DNA of 64,000 bases, from positions 1 through 64,000 of the forward strand of contig DAIDIE010000043.1 in the NCBI GenBank assembly GCA_027459505.1. Reading direction: 5' to 3'. Below the pieces are notes generated by a model. It was given only the letters and a program-made list of their open reading frames with translations, made no database searches and was not told where the DNA came from. Shown piece after piece: positions 35,929 through 43,640 of the stretch; positions within the stretch are counted from its first letter, which is position 1; the number at the start of each line of letters is the position of its first letter. Source of the stretch: Acidobacteriota bacterium. Lineage in GTDB: Bacteria > Acidobacteriota > Terriglobia > Terriglobales > SCQP01. The position numbers and the translations under genes were made by a program.

Positions 35929-37586
35929 TGACCATGGCGAATCTTAGGCCGTCTCGTTTGTTACCGTGTTTGATCTTGTCCGTGGCCGCCCTGTCCGCTC
36001 CCTCCTCAATCGGAGCTGCGGCGCCGGCAGCCCGGCCCTTATTGCTGCGCAACGGCCATTTCTGGTTGGGAACGCATTGGGGCTCCACTCTTTGGATCGA
36101 GAACGGCCGCGTGATTCCGGCGCGACCTGGCGCCCATCCCGTTTCCAAGGATCTCCATGGCGCTTATGTGATCCCTGGTTTCATCGACGGACACATGCAT
36201 CCGCTCTTCGGCGCCATTTTTCAGCAACGCGGGCTGGCCTTAACGGACAAGCAGGGCAATTTTCTGGCAAGCGCCACCGCCGTACGCGATGCGGTGCAGC
36301 GCTATCTTCAGGCCCACCCTGGCGGACCGGCGGAGTGGGTTACGGGTTATGGTTGGGATCCGGCGCTCGCCACCAATCCGGCATTCAACCGCAGGCTTCT
36401 GGATGCGGTGAGCGGCTCTCGCCCAGTTTACTTGTTGAGTTTGGATGCGCATTTTGCTTTGGTCAACAGCGCCGGTTTGAAGCGCCTGGGGGAAATAGCG
36501 TTTCCCGCCGGCAGCGGGGTGGTGCCGCGCGACCGGTCCGGACGGCGCACGGGCTTGCTGCTCGAGACACCACAATTCGTAGCTACGCTCAGGGTCTTGT
36601 CAGAGATTCCGTTTGCGGAAAAGGCGCGCGCCTTCGAGCGGTTTCAAAGCCAGGCGCTGGAAGATGGCATCACTTCTCTTTGCGATCTGATTTCAGATCT
36701 GCCCGAATTGCGTTTTTACAACCGGTTGCTGCGGCAAGACCGGCTCAAGTTGCGCGTCTACGTTAGTCCGTACGGGCCGTTGCACGAACGGCGCGCCATG
36801 GCTACCTACCTGCGCACGCGCAAAGTCGACTCCAAATGGTTGGCGCTAGGCCCGACTAAATATCTACTGGATGGCACTCCGGGAAACCACAACGCCGCCT
36901 GGTTCCAGGTCTATCGCGATGATCCGTCCACTTCCGGATTTCTAACCCTCTCACCGGATCACCTGGATCGCATTGTGGCCGATGCACGGCGAAGGGGCTT
37001 TGACCTCGCGTTGCATGCCGCCGGGGACCTCTCCGTGCATGAGGCGTTGGATGCGATCGCGCAACCCTCGCCGGCGGGAAGCGATCCGGACGTGCGGCTA
37101 CGCGTGGAGCATTTCGACAACGTGACGCGGGAAGACCGCGAGCGCCTGCACGTCCTGGTCAAGCGAGGTCTGGTTGCGAGTGTGCAGCCCACGCATTTCG
37201 CCGCGGTTTATGAACGCCGCATCCTGGAGGTCATTGGCCCACGGCGCATGCGAAGGGAGTATCCGTTGCAAACCTTTATCCGCGCCGGTGTTCCGTTGGC
37301 CCTGAATTCGGATTGGCCCGCGGCTCTGACCTTCTCGCCGCTCCTGAATCTGGATGCGGCGGAGCATCACGGCGCGGAAAGCCTGTCGCCAGTGGAAGCC
37401 CTCAATGCCGCCACCGCGGGGGATGCCTACGCGCTGCACAGTGAACGCTGGCAGGGCTCCTTAAGACCCGGTTACGTTGCTGACGCGGTGATTCTTAGCG
37501 CTAATCCGCTCCAGGTCCGGCCACGGAATTTGCGCGTGCTTGCAACCATCGTAGGGGGACGCGTCATCGCAGGCCGTCTGCCCTGA
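35928..37586 (+). CDS. Exported amidohydrolase (YtcJ-like metal-dependent hydrolase)
   Basis: 552 residues from ATG 35928, which overlaps the previous stop. A signal peptide is followed by an N-terminal beta-sandwich ('LLLRNGHFWLGTHWGSTLWI'). The metal-site motif 'VIPGFIDGHMHPLFG' (HxH), 'DLALHAAGDLSVHEALDAI', 'RVEHFDNVTREDRERL' and 'PLALNSDWPAALTFSPLLNL' are in the order of the YtcJ/DUF1446-like amidohydrolase subgroup. Zinc-dependent hydrolysis of an amide or related bond, probably periplasmic. Substrate unknown. Coupling to the CRTAC1 gene suggests a common role with the cytochrome system. Confidence 0.9.
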   Translation: MTMANLRPSRLLPCLILSVAALSAPSSIGAAAPAARPLLLRNGHFWLGTHWGSTLWIENGRVIPARPGAHPVSKDLHGAYVIPGFIDGHMHPLFGAIFQQRGLALTDKQGNFLASATAVRDAVQRYLQAHPGGPAEWVTGYGWDPALATNPAFNRRLLDAVSGSRPVYLLSLDAHFALVNSAGLKRLGEIAFPAGSGVVPRDRSGRRTGLLLETPQFVATLRVLSEIPFAEKARAFERFQSQALEDGITSLCDLISDLPELRFYNRLLRQDRLKLRVYVSPYGPLHERRAMATYLRTRKVDSKWLALGPTKYLLDGTPGNHNAAWFQVYRDDPSTSGFLTLSPDHLDRIVADARRRGFDLALHAAGDLSVHEALDAIAQPSPAGSDPDVRLRVEHFDNVTREDRERLHVLVKRGLVASVQPTHFAAVYERRILEVIGPRRMRREYPLQTFIRAGVPLALNSDWPAALTFSPLLNLDAAEHHGAESLSPVEALNAATAGDAYALHSERWQGSLRPGYVADAVILSANPLQVRPRNLRVLATIVGGRVIAGRLP

Positions 37587-37648
37587 AGCCGTTCACCAGC
37601 AGCTTCGGGTATCAGCCGTGGTGAATAGTTCGGCCCAGCCGGGCAGCA

Positions 37649-38767
37649 TTGTCGTTCTTCACGGGCGTCCAATCCCGCATGGGTGCCCCGCGGCAGATTG
37701 CTGTCTCCATCCGTCCCGCGTCACGGCGGACGGCCGTGCTACCGTTTCCCCAGCCGCTGCAACATCCCACCTGGCTGCCCAGCGACGTCGCGGTGGCGGG
37801 GCTCTGCGCCTGGTTTGCCGCGCTGATTGTGTTGGATCATCGCTGGCCGCTCATGGAGCGTTGGCTCCCGGTGGATGCGTTTTTGGTCTTTGGCATGCTC
37901 GCCGTCCGGCGTTGGACACGCCGCTCAGCGGTGGCTACCGGCGCAGCCTTGAGGTTAGCCTACGGCTATGTTGTCGCGCTTCCGGCGGCCTACAAAGAGT
38001 CCGGAGCATTTGGAACCACCCTGGCGCCCTCCATTGAGGGAGGGTTGATCCGCTCCGATCGCCTGCTGTTCGGAATGCACTGGTGGCACCGCCGTATTCC
38101 CCCCACAAATGCGCTCAGCGCCACAATGGACTCCTGTTATCTGATCAACTACGCCCTGCTGTATGGCAGCCTGCTGTTGGCCTTATGGCTGTGCTGGCGT
38201 AGGGAAATGGGCAAAGTCGAAAGAGCAGGCTGGCCGCCAGTATCGCGGAGGACGGCCCTCGCGCTGCACCAATCGCCGAAAAGCGGACGCTGGCGGCGCA
38301 CCTGGGCCTCTATGGATTGCCAGTTGGTCTACCTCGTGGGCGGCGCCATGTTGGTTGGCTTGTTCCTTTGTTACGTTTTTTTCCCTCTGTTGCCCGCTAT
38401 CACCCCGCGCCTCTATTTTCCGCAGTTGCGTCAGCCCAACCATGAGGCCATTGAGAACTGGAACTGGTATCTGCTCAGCCGCTTTTCTATTCCCAGCGGC
38501 ATTTTTCCCAGTGGGCATGTGGCCGGCCCCAGCGCCATCGCGGCAGCCCTGCTGGCACGCCGTCATTATGTTTGGGGGACAATCTACACCGTCGCGGCGG
38601 TGCTCATCGCCGTCGCCACCGTCTACGGAAACTACCATTTTGTCAGCGACGCTGTGGCAGGCGCTTTTGCCGGCATCTGCGGCTGGGCGCTGGCGGAAGC
38701 TTGGCTGGCACGCTTGCGCCGCGGCTCGGCAACACGGGAAGACGCCGCGGAGCTGGTGGCGTCTTAA
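37649..38767 (+). CDS. PAP2-superfamily membrane phosphatase/transferase
   Basis: About 372 residues from TTG 37649; ATG 37679 is an equally possible start. Six or so hydrophobic helices. The PAP2 active site is split as expected: 'SIPSGIFPSGHVAGPSAIAA' (PSGH) and 'TVYGNYHFVSDAVAGAFAGI' (H...SD...G). The upstream first motif region with 'ALLYGSLLLALWLCWRREMG' and overall size resemble Aur1/inositolphosphotransferase-like PAP2 proteins. It acts on lipid phosphates at the membrane surface. It starts 62 bp after the amidohydrolase gene and may end that operon. Confidence 0.8.
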   Translation: MSFFTGVQSRMGAPRQIAVSIRPASRRTAVLPFPQPLQHPTWLPSDVAVAGLCAWFAALIVLDHRWPLMERWLPVDAFLVFGMLAVRRWTRRSAVATGAALRLAYGYVVALPAAYKESGAFGTTLAPSIEGGLIRSDRLLFGMHWWHRRIPPTNALSATMDSCYLINYALLYGSLLLALWLCWRREMGKVERAGWPPVSRRTALALHQSPKSGRWRRTWASMDCQLVYLVGGAMLVGLFLCYVFFPLLPAITPRLYFPQLRQPNHEAIENWNWYLLSRFSIPSGIFPSGHVAGPSAIAAALLARRHYVWGTIYTVAAVLIAVATVYGNYHFVSDAVAGAFAGICGWALAEAWLARLRRGSATREDAAELVAS

Positions 38768-38849
38768 ACGTAGCGGGAGCACCAGCCGTGCTCGCCGTGG
38801 AAAATATTCGCAAGCACGTCGCTTCCGGTTGCGCGCGGGCACTGCTGGA

Positions 38850-38880
38850 AAGACCGCTGGTTGGCAGCGCTGCCGGTCTT
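38850..38880. terminator. Possible bidirectional terminator between convergent genes
   Basis: AAGACCG (38850-38856) and CGGTCTT (38874-38880) enclose an inner GCAGCGCTGC palindrome. It lies between the stop of the PAP2 gene and the stop of the AhpD-like gene. T-runs are short, so strength is uncertain. Confidence 0.3.
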
Positions 38881-38881
38881 C

Positions 38882-39418
38882 TTACCGTTCGCCGGGGCGG
38901 GTTGGTTCCATGCGCAGGGCGTCGTTAAAGCGGTTGAAGTAGTTGAATAATCCGATCACCGCGGCCAGTTCCACGATCTCACCCTCTTGGAAGAAGCCGC
39001 GCAACTCGGAAAACTGTTCATCGCTGATGCGGTGCGCGTCACGGGTCATGACCTCCGCAAAGCGCAGTGCGCTCTTCTCGCGATCTCCCAGTTCGGAGAG
39101 TTGTTCGAAATTTGCCAGTTGTTCGATCACCTCAGCCGGACACCCATACCGCCTTGCCAAGGCGGCGTGCGAGGCCAGTCAATAATCGCAGCCGTTGATC
39201 TGCGATACCCGCACCGCAAGCAGTTCCTTGAGTTTGATTTCGACCGTTCCGGTTTCCATCACGCAGCGAAAATGCGCCAGCATCGTCTTGAGGTACTCCG
39301 GGCGGTGCCCCAGTACCCGAAACATATTCGGAACGTTGCCTCGTTGCTGGTAGGCGGCCTCGTAGAGCGGTTTAATGTCGGCAGGCGCCTGGTCGGTGTT
39401 GATGCGAGTGATGCGCAT
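38882..39418 (-). CDS. AhpD/CMD-family peroxidase with in-frame TGA in the CxxC motif (candidate selenoprotein)
   Basis: Read straight through TGA 39179-39181, this is a complete 178-residue AhpD-like peroxidase-related protein. The N-terminal part ends 'LLAVRVSQINGCDY', the TGA follows, and the frame continues LASHAALARRYGC and closes with 'VELAAVIGLFNYFNRFNDAL'. Family members have INGCxYCxxxH here; the TGA takes the place of the second, peroxidatic Cys, while the first Cys and the His four residues on are kept. So the motif would be C-x-x-U. No other lesion is seen on either side. A hairpin fitting the bacterial SECIS pattern starts 13 nt after the TGA. The alternative is a single nonsense mutation (TGC to TGA) making a pseudogene. 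The start is ATG 39418; no strong Shine-Dalgarno sequence precedes it. Role if functional: thiol/selenol-dependent peroxide reduction. Confidence 0.7.
39149..39165 (-). promoter_or_regulatory. SECIS-like hairpin downstream of the in-frame TGA
   Basis: On the mRNA, CCGCCUU, loop GGC and AAGGCGG form a perfect 7-bp stem, extendable by a G-U pair to 8. The stem begins 13 nt and the loop 20 nt after the UGA. The loop is 3 nt with G in its first two positions. These values fit the bacterial SECIS consensus used in selenoprotein searches (loop 3-14 nt, G early in the loop, 16-37 nt from UGA). A GC-rich hairpin of this size could also occur by chance. Confidence 0.5.
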
Positions 39419-39704
39419 AGCAAACAGACTAGCAGAAGAGCGGGTTTGGAAGTTTCACCTACCGCCCCGCGCAAACCGCGTTTTCCCCCTCCACACTCCG
39501 GAGAATGGCCTCGCGGCATCAAATCTCATACGTTCCGGATTGGGCGGGCCGGTTGACATGCACAGCAGCCGGATGCCATCTTGTTGATTCCCGCTGTTTT
39601 GGGACGCAGGCCGGGTAAAAGGGGCTGCGCTCAGCGGGAGGGTGGAAAAGTGGTCTGCGCGTGATCTGATCGCACCAGCGCCGCCGTTTCTGAAACCGGC
39701 ACGT

Positions 39705-40139
39705 ATGCCCAGGATGCAAGCCATCGTACTCGAAAGCCGTATTGAGGCAGTGGATCAGGCGGAGGCCGCCGCCTTGCGCGCGGCGGAATCCGCAGGGTTT
39801 GCGGAGAATGATCAGCACAGCATTGCCATGGCGGTGCGCGAGATTACTGTTAATGCCGTTCTGCACGGCAACCAGTTGCAACCGGACAAGCGGGTCCGCC
39901 TGGAATTCGATTCCCAGCCCGGCGAGCTGGTCATTAGCATCTTGGATCAGGGGCGCGGCTTCCAGCCCGGCGAGATTCCCGATCCTCTTTCTCCCGAAAA
40001 CATCATGCGTCAATCCGGGCGAGGCATTTTCCTGGCCCGCGCGTTCATGGATTCCGTTGAACTGCAGCCGAGTCCGAATGGAACGCGCGTGGTGCTGCGC
40101 AAGCATCTGCCCCCCGGTGCGGAGCGTAAACGAGGCTAG
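39705..40139 (+). CDS. RsbW-like anti-sigma/serine kinase ATPase domain
   Basis: 144 residues from ATG 39705; an in-frame GTG at 39642 would add a poorly coding stretch. It is a stand-alone GHKL ATPase: N box 'MAVREITVNAVLHGNQLQPD', G1 box 'ISILDQGRGFQPGEIPDPL', and G2 'SGRGIFLARAFMDSVEL'. This is the HATPase_c_2 form of RsbW/SpoIIAB serine kinases, which phosphorylate STAS-domain anti-anti-sigma factors. Just such a STAS gene follows after five bases, so the two form a partner-switch pair. Neither a PP2C phosphatase nor the target sigma factor is adjacent. Confidence 0.9.
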   Translation: MPRMQAIVLESRIEAVDQAEAAALRAAESAGFAENDQHSIAMAVREITVNAVLHGNQLQPDKRVRLEFDSQPGELVISILDQGRGFQPGEIPDPLSPENIMRQSGRGIFLARAFMDSVELQPSPNGTRVVLRKHLPPGAERKRG

Positions 40140-40144
40140 TTGGC

Positions 40145-40492
40145 ATGCTGCAAGTCGTGGAACGCAATGTGGAGGGGGTGGTCGTGCTGGATTTGGCCGG
40201 TCGCATCACCCTGGGAGAGGGTGCGCGCCGCCTGCGCGAATTGATCCGCTCGTTGCTGAACGCCGGTGAACGCCGCATCCTGTTGAATCTGGCTCAGGTG
40301 GATTATATCGACAGCTCCGGTTTGGGGGAGTTGGTTAGCAGCTATACCCTTGTGCGTCAGCAGGGCGGGGAACTCAAGCTGCTCAGCTTGACCCGCAAGG
40401 TGCACGATCTGCTGCAGGTCACCAAGCTGTTGACCGTTTTTGATGTGCGGGAAGACGAAACTGACGCTCTTGCCAGTTTCCCCTCGGAGTGA
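40145..40492 (+). CDS. STAS-domain anti-anti-sigma factor
   Basis: 115 residues, SpoIIAA/RsbV-like. 'VVVLDLAGRITLGEGARRLR' is the first strand pair, and 'RILLNLAQVDYIDSSGLGEL' carries the phosphorylatable Ser in the conserved DSSGLG loop. 'GGELKLLSLTRKVHDLLQVT' and 'KLLTVFDVREDETDALASF' complete the fold. When unphosphorylated it would sequester the upstream RsbW-like kinase and free its target. Confidence 0.93.
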   Translation: MLQVVERNVEGVVVLDLAGRITLGEGARRLRELIRSLLNAGERRILLNLAQVDYIDSSGLGELVSSYTLVRQQGGELKLLSLTRKVHDLLQVTKLLTVFDVREDETDALASFPSE

Positions 40493-40579
40493 CCGGGCAG
40501 CCGGGCTCATGGTGACGTCAGCCGCCAATCGATGATTTCCGGCAATGAGAGTGATCGGCGCCGGCTTCAGCCTCGGCGG

Positions 40580-41503
40580 CTAAAACGGCTCGGGAAACTG
40601 TCGATCTTCGATCCAGCTCAGCAATGGCGTCCACTGCCGGAGCGATTGCTCCCGCTCGCCGCTGTCACGATTTTGCAGATCCAGTCCCTGTTCCCAAAAC
40701 AAACGGCGGGCCAGGAAAAAGTAAAACGCAAACCGGAGCTCGCCCGCCGCCGCCCCGCCCAGGGCCGCGCTATTGCGCAGGCGGCATGCGATTTCGACGT
40801 CTTCAAAGAAGCACTGCTGAAATGCGCGCAGCCGCGGTTCCGGCGCCGCGGGCAAGGCGCAGAGCAGAAACGTCAACAGGTCTTCCCAGCGGGTGCCAAG
40901 GCGCAATCCGTTCCAGTCGATCACCCCAAGTTGCTCGTCCTGCAGCAGCAAATTGCCGCTCCAGAAGTCGCCGTGTACCATGACCGCGCCACCCTGCAGG
41001 TGCGCCGTCATCGACTCCAGGCATTGCAGCAACGGAAGCAGTGGCGGTATGTTGTTGAGCCCGGCGTGGTTCGTTTCTCGCCATTGGAAAAAGAGCGCAA
41101 CCACGCTTTCCGCCGTGGCCGGCCGCGTGAGCGCCTGGAAGCGGTCCAGCCACAGGCAGACTGTTGGCAGGAAGGGCCGGAGCGCCGCGATTCCGCCGCC
41201 CCGAAAATGGGTTCCCAGCGGGACGCCGGGCACCGCGGTTTCCACCAGGCAAGCCTCAGGAAGCTGCGATTGCCAGCTCACCTGCCGTGGGACCTGGAGT
41301 TGAGGCGCCACCGATTCCAAATACAGGAGCGCTGCACTCTCCGCCTGCAAGCGCCGTATGCCGCGGGCCGAGCTGGCGGTTTTGACCACTTGATAGGGTT
41401 TGCAGGTGTTGCGGTCAAAGCAGAGCAGACGGCAGTCGCCGTCGCTGAACTGCAGGTTGAAAAACGTTGCGGGGCGCCGCGTCCTGCGCACCCCCTCATG
41501 CAT
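40580..41503 (-). CDS. APH/choline-kinase-fold phosphotransferase
   Basis: 307 residues. ATG 41503 lies inside the end of the upstream methyltransferase gene (ATGCATGA, 8-bp overlap) with GAGGTG just upstream; the longer frame to 41671 is only the overlap. The Brenner motif 'MVHGDFWSGNLLLQDEQLGV' and following 'IDWNGLRLGTRWEDLLTFLL' (catalytic and metal Asp) identify the aminoglycoside-phosphotransferase fold. The N-lobe Lys is probably in 'CKPYQVVKTASS'. Such kinases phosphorylate sugars, amino alcohols or antibiotics. It is the last gene of the prolyl-carrier cluster, so tailoring or self-protection is possible but unproven. Confidence 0.85.
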   Translation of the reverse strand: MHEGVRRTRRPATFFNLQFSDGDCRLLCFDRNTCKPYQVVKTASSARGIRRLQAESAALLYLESVAPQLQVPRQVSWQSQLPEACLVETAVPGVPLGTHFRGGGIAALRPFLPTVCLWLDRFQALTRPATAESVVALFFQWRETNHAGLNNIPPLLPLLQCLESMTAHLQGGAVMVHGDFWSGNLLLQDEQLGVIDWNGLRLGTRWEDLLTFLLCALPAAPEPRLRAFQQCFFEDVEIACRLRNSAALGGAAAGELRFAFYFFLARRLFWEQGLDLQNRDSGEREQSLRQWTPLLSWIEDRQFPEPF

Positions 41504-43640
41504 TGCGCACCTCGAGCACGAAGGCAAACGCCGGGCTGAGCGTCTTCCATGTCCAGGGCATGCCCAGCATTTGGCGGCGCACTTGTTTCGCCAGTGTTTC
41601 CGCGCCTCGCAAACGGGTCGCGGCGGCTTTCTGTTGCACGCGGAAGCGCAACGCCTCCCGTTCCAGCGCAATCAGTTCCTCGTAATGGTTGTAGCTGGGG
41701 AAGGGCAGATAAGTCTGATGAATCTTGAAGCCGGCCTCCCTGAACAAGCGGCGGTACCCCGCGAAGGAATAGGTGTAGGTGCGATATCCCCGGTTCACCT
41801 CGGAGCGATAACGCGCCTGGCGATTGCAAACCCAGCGCGCCAGGGGCCGGGGCATCAGGCTGGTATAGGGCAAGCCACTGTGGTCCAGTTCGCCGCGGAA
41901 GGCGCCAAAGCCAAACCGGTTTTCAATTGCAACGTAGAGGCGGCCTTCGGGTCGCAGCCACCGCCGGATGCGCTTTAAGACCTCGCGTTGCACCGCCCGC
42001 GGTTCACCCGTTTGGTTGATGGCAACCCATTCCAGCACTCCATTCATGATCACCAGATCAAACTGTTGCGGGACAAACTCAGTCAAATGCAGGTCGCCGC
42101 AGACAACATGCAGTCGCGCCAGCCGATCCTGCTCGGCGCGGATACTCATAAAATCCGCTCGCTCGCGAACGCCCTCCAAAGCTACGACTTCGTGGTAGCG
42201 CGCCAGTTCGCAACTGATCGCACCCAGTCCGGCTCCCAACTCCAACACGCGTGAAGGGCGAGGCAGGTCGATCACCTGTTCAAAATGGGCGCGCTGGCCC
42301 GCTTGAATATAGTCATGCAACTCCGGGGGGCAGTGTTGTTTCAGCGCTTGCCGCCAGCCCTCCGCCCGGCTGGCGGTAACGAACGTCTGCATCTGTTCGC
42401 GCGGCAACTCTCCCCAATAGGGCATGGCGGCGTTTAAAACCGTTAAACCCGGGCGATGCTGTCCCCAGTGTCTTCCGCAGCCGCACACCAGTTCCCCTGG
42501 CCGCAGAGCGACGCTGGCGCCACAATCGCAAGCGATGGCTTGGAGAAAGCCGCCGCTTGCCTGCTTCGCTACGGCGGCGGGGGTGGATGTTTCGCGTTCC
42601 TGTTCCACAACCAACGCTGCCGAGCGCGTTCCCGCCTCATGCCCGTCAGGCGCGGCAGCAGCCCTGCCGAGCGGCACTTGCTCGCCGCTCTTCGGCACCG
42701 CGCTCGCCTGGGGCTGGCCGAGTGATAGGTCTTGCGGCGGCAGTTGCTGCGACAAGACCTGCTCCGGAGACTGGCGGGATTCTGGCTGGCCGCCAGCCGG
42801 CTCGCCTCCCTGCCGATCCGCACCGACATCAGGCATGGCCAACTCAGATCTCCTCACGGTGGACTCTGCCTCCCGGTCCGGTTTTCCGGTTTCCGCTGGC
42901 GCAGGTGCGGGCCACGCTCCGGCGGCTAACGCTCCCGTATCGATTGCCGCCGCTCCCCACTGCAGCCGCCAGCTCCCAGGCCCCTCCGGCACGGTCAGGT
43001 GCAGATGCAATCCCGCCAATTGCAGGCTGACCACTGTCCCCGTCTCGCGGTATCCCAGACTCTGGTGTGACCAGCGCGAGCGGTGGTTGCACCAATCCGC
43101 CTGCCCGAGCAGCCATTCCACGCCTCGGATTGCCGCTTCTTCGCGCAGATAAAAGTTGAGGTAGGCGATGGCCCCCAGTTGGCCGGCATCACTCTGCAAG
43201 TCGTAGAGCCAAAGCGCCTTTTCCGGAATGCGCCACCGCGCGCCGAAGGAATTTTCACGATCACACGGCCCACTGCAGCTCCAAAGAAAGGCGACGCAGC
43301 GTTCGCCATTGTAAACGCTCAGGCAGCGGTCGCCACGCTGAAAGCGTCTCAGGAAGTCCGCTCTGGCGCCCGGCCGTACCGCCAACAGGTCGTCAATAGC
43401 CTCTACGCCGCTCTCCCGCACGCGCATGCCGCGAAGCGTTCGCAGCGCCAGGCGCAACTGCTCCGGGCGTGCCGCCAGACAGCGTTGCCCCCAGATGTAG
43501 AGGCATCGTCTGAGGTGTAAGCGGCGCAGGCCTCGTTGCAGCAGGCTGTAGAGGCCCAGACCAGCACGTTCCAGCAGGCTGGGTTCACGTAACCCGTTGC
43601 GTGCACCGGGGCCGCTTCCACGCTTTGCTTGGTGCTTCAT
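41496..43640 (-). CDS. Three-part protein: GNAT-like acyltransferase, zinc ribbon, class I methyltransferase
   Basis: 714 residues. ATG 43640 overlaps the stop of the adenylation gene (ATGA). Residues about 60-205 look like a divergent GNAT fold ('CLSVYNGERCVAFLWSC', 'LREEAAIRGVEWLLGQADWC', 'HQSLGYRETGTVVSLQLAGL'). Residues 235-355 form a Pro/Gln/Glu-rich linker. A Trm112-like zinc ribbon follows at about 371-390 ('CDCGASVALRPGELVCGCG'). The SAM-methyltransferase domain has motif I 'RVLELGAGLGAISCELARYH', acidic 'VVALEG', 'DLVIMNGVLEWVAI' and 'YVAIENRFGFGAFRGELDHS', the last typical of methyltransferases in glycan or natural-product clusters. Domain order and the linker suggest a fusion of two enzymes. 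Its role, acyl transfer from the carrier plus methylation, is inferred. Confidence 0.75.
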   Translation of the reverse strand: MKHQAKRGSGPGARNGLREPSLLERAGLGLYSLLQRGLRRLHLRRCLYIWGQRCLAARPEQLRLALRTLRGMRVRESGVEAIDDLLAVRPGARADFLRRFQRGDRCLSVYNGERCVAFLWSCSGPCDRENSFGARWRIPEKALWLYDLQSDAGQLGAIAYLNFYLREEAAIRGVEWLLGQADWCNHRSRWSHQSLGYRETGTVVSLQLAGLHLHLTVPEGPGSWRLQWGAAAIDTGALAAGAWPAPAPAETGKPDREAESTVRRSELAMPDVGADRQGGEPAGGQPESRQSPEQVLSQQLPPQDLSLGQPQASAVPKSGEQVPLGRAAAAPDGHEAGTRSAALVVEQERETSTPAAVAKQASGGFLQAIACDCGASVALRPGELVCGCGRHWGQHRPGLTVLNAAMPYWGELPREQMQTFVTASRAEGWRQALKQHCPPELHDYIQAGQRAHFEQVIDLPRPSRVLELGAGLGAISCELARYHEVVALEGVRERADFMSIRAEQDRLARLHVVCGDLHLTEFVPQQFDLVIMNGVLEWVAINQTGEPRAVQREVLKRIRRWLRPEGRLYVAIENRFGFGAFRGELDHSGLPYTSLMPRPLARWVCNRQARYRSEVNRGYRTYTYSFAGYRRLFREAGFKIHQTYLPFPSYNHYEELIALEREALRFRVQQKAAATRLRGAETLAKQVRRQMLGMPWTWKTLSPAFAFVLEVRNA

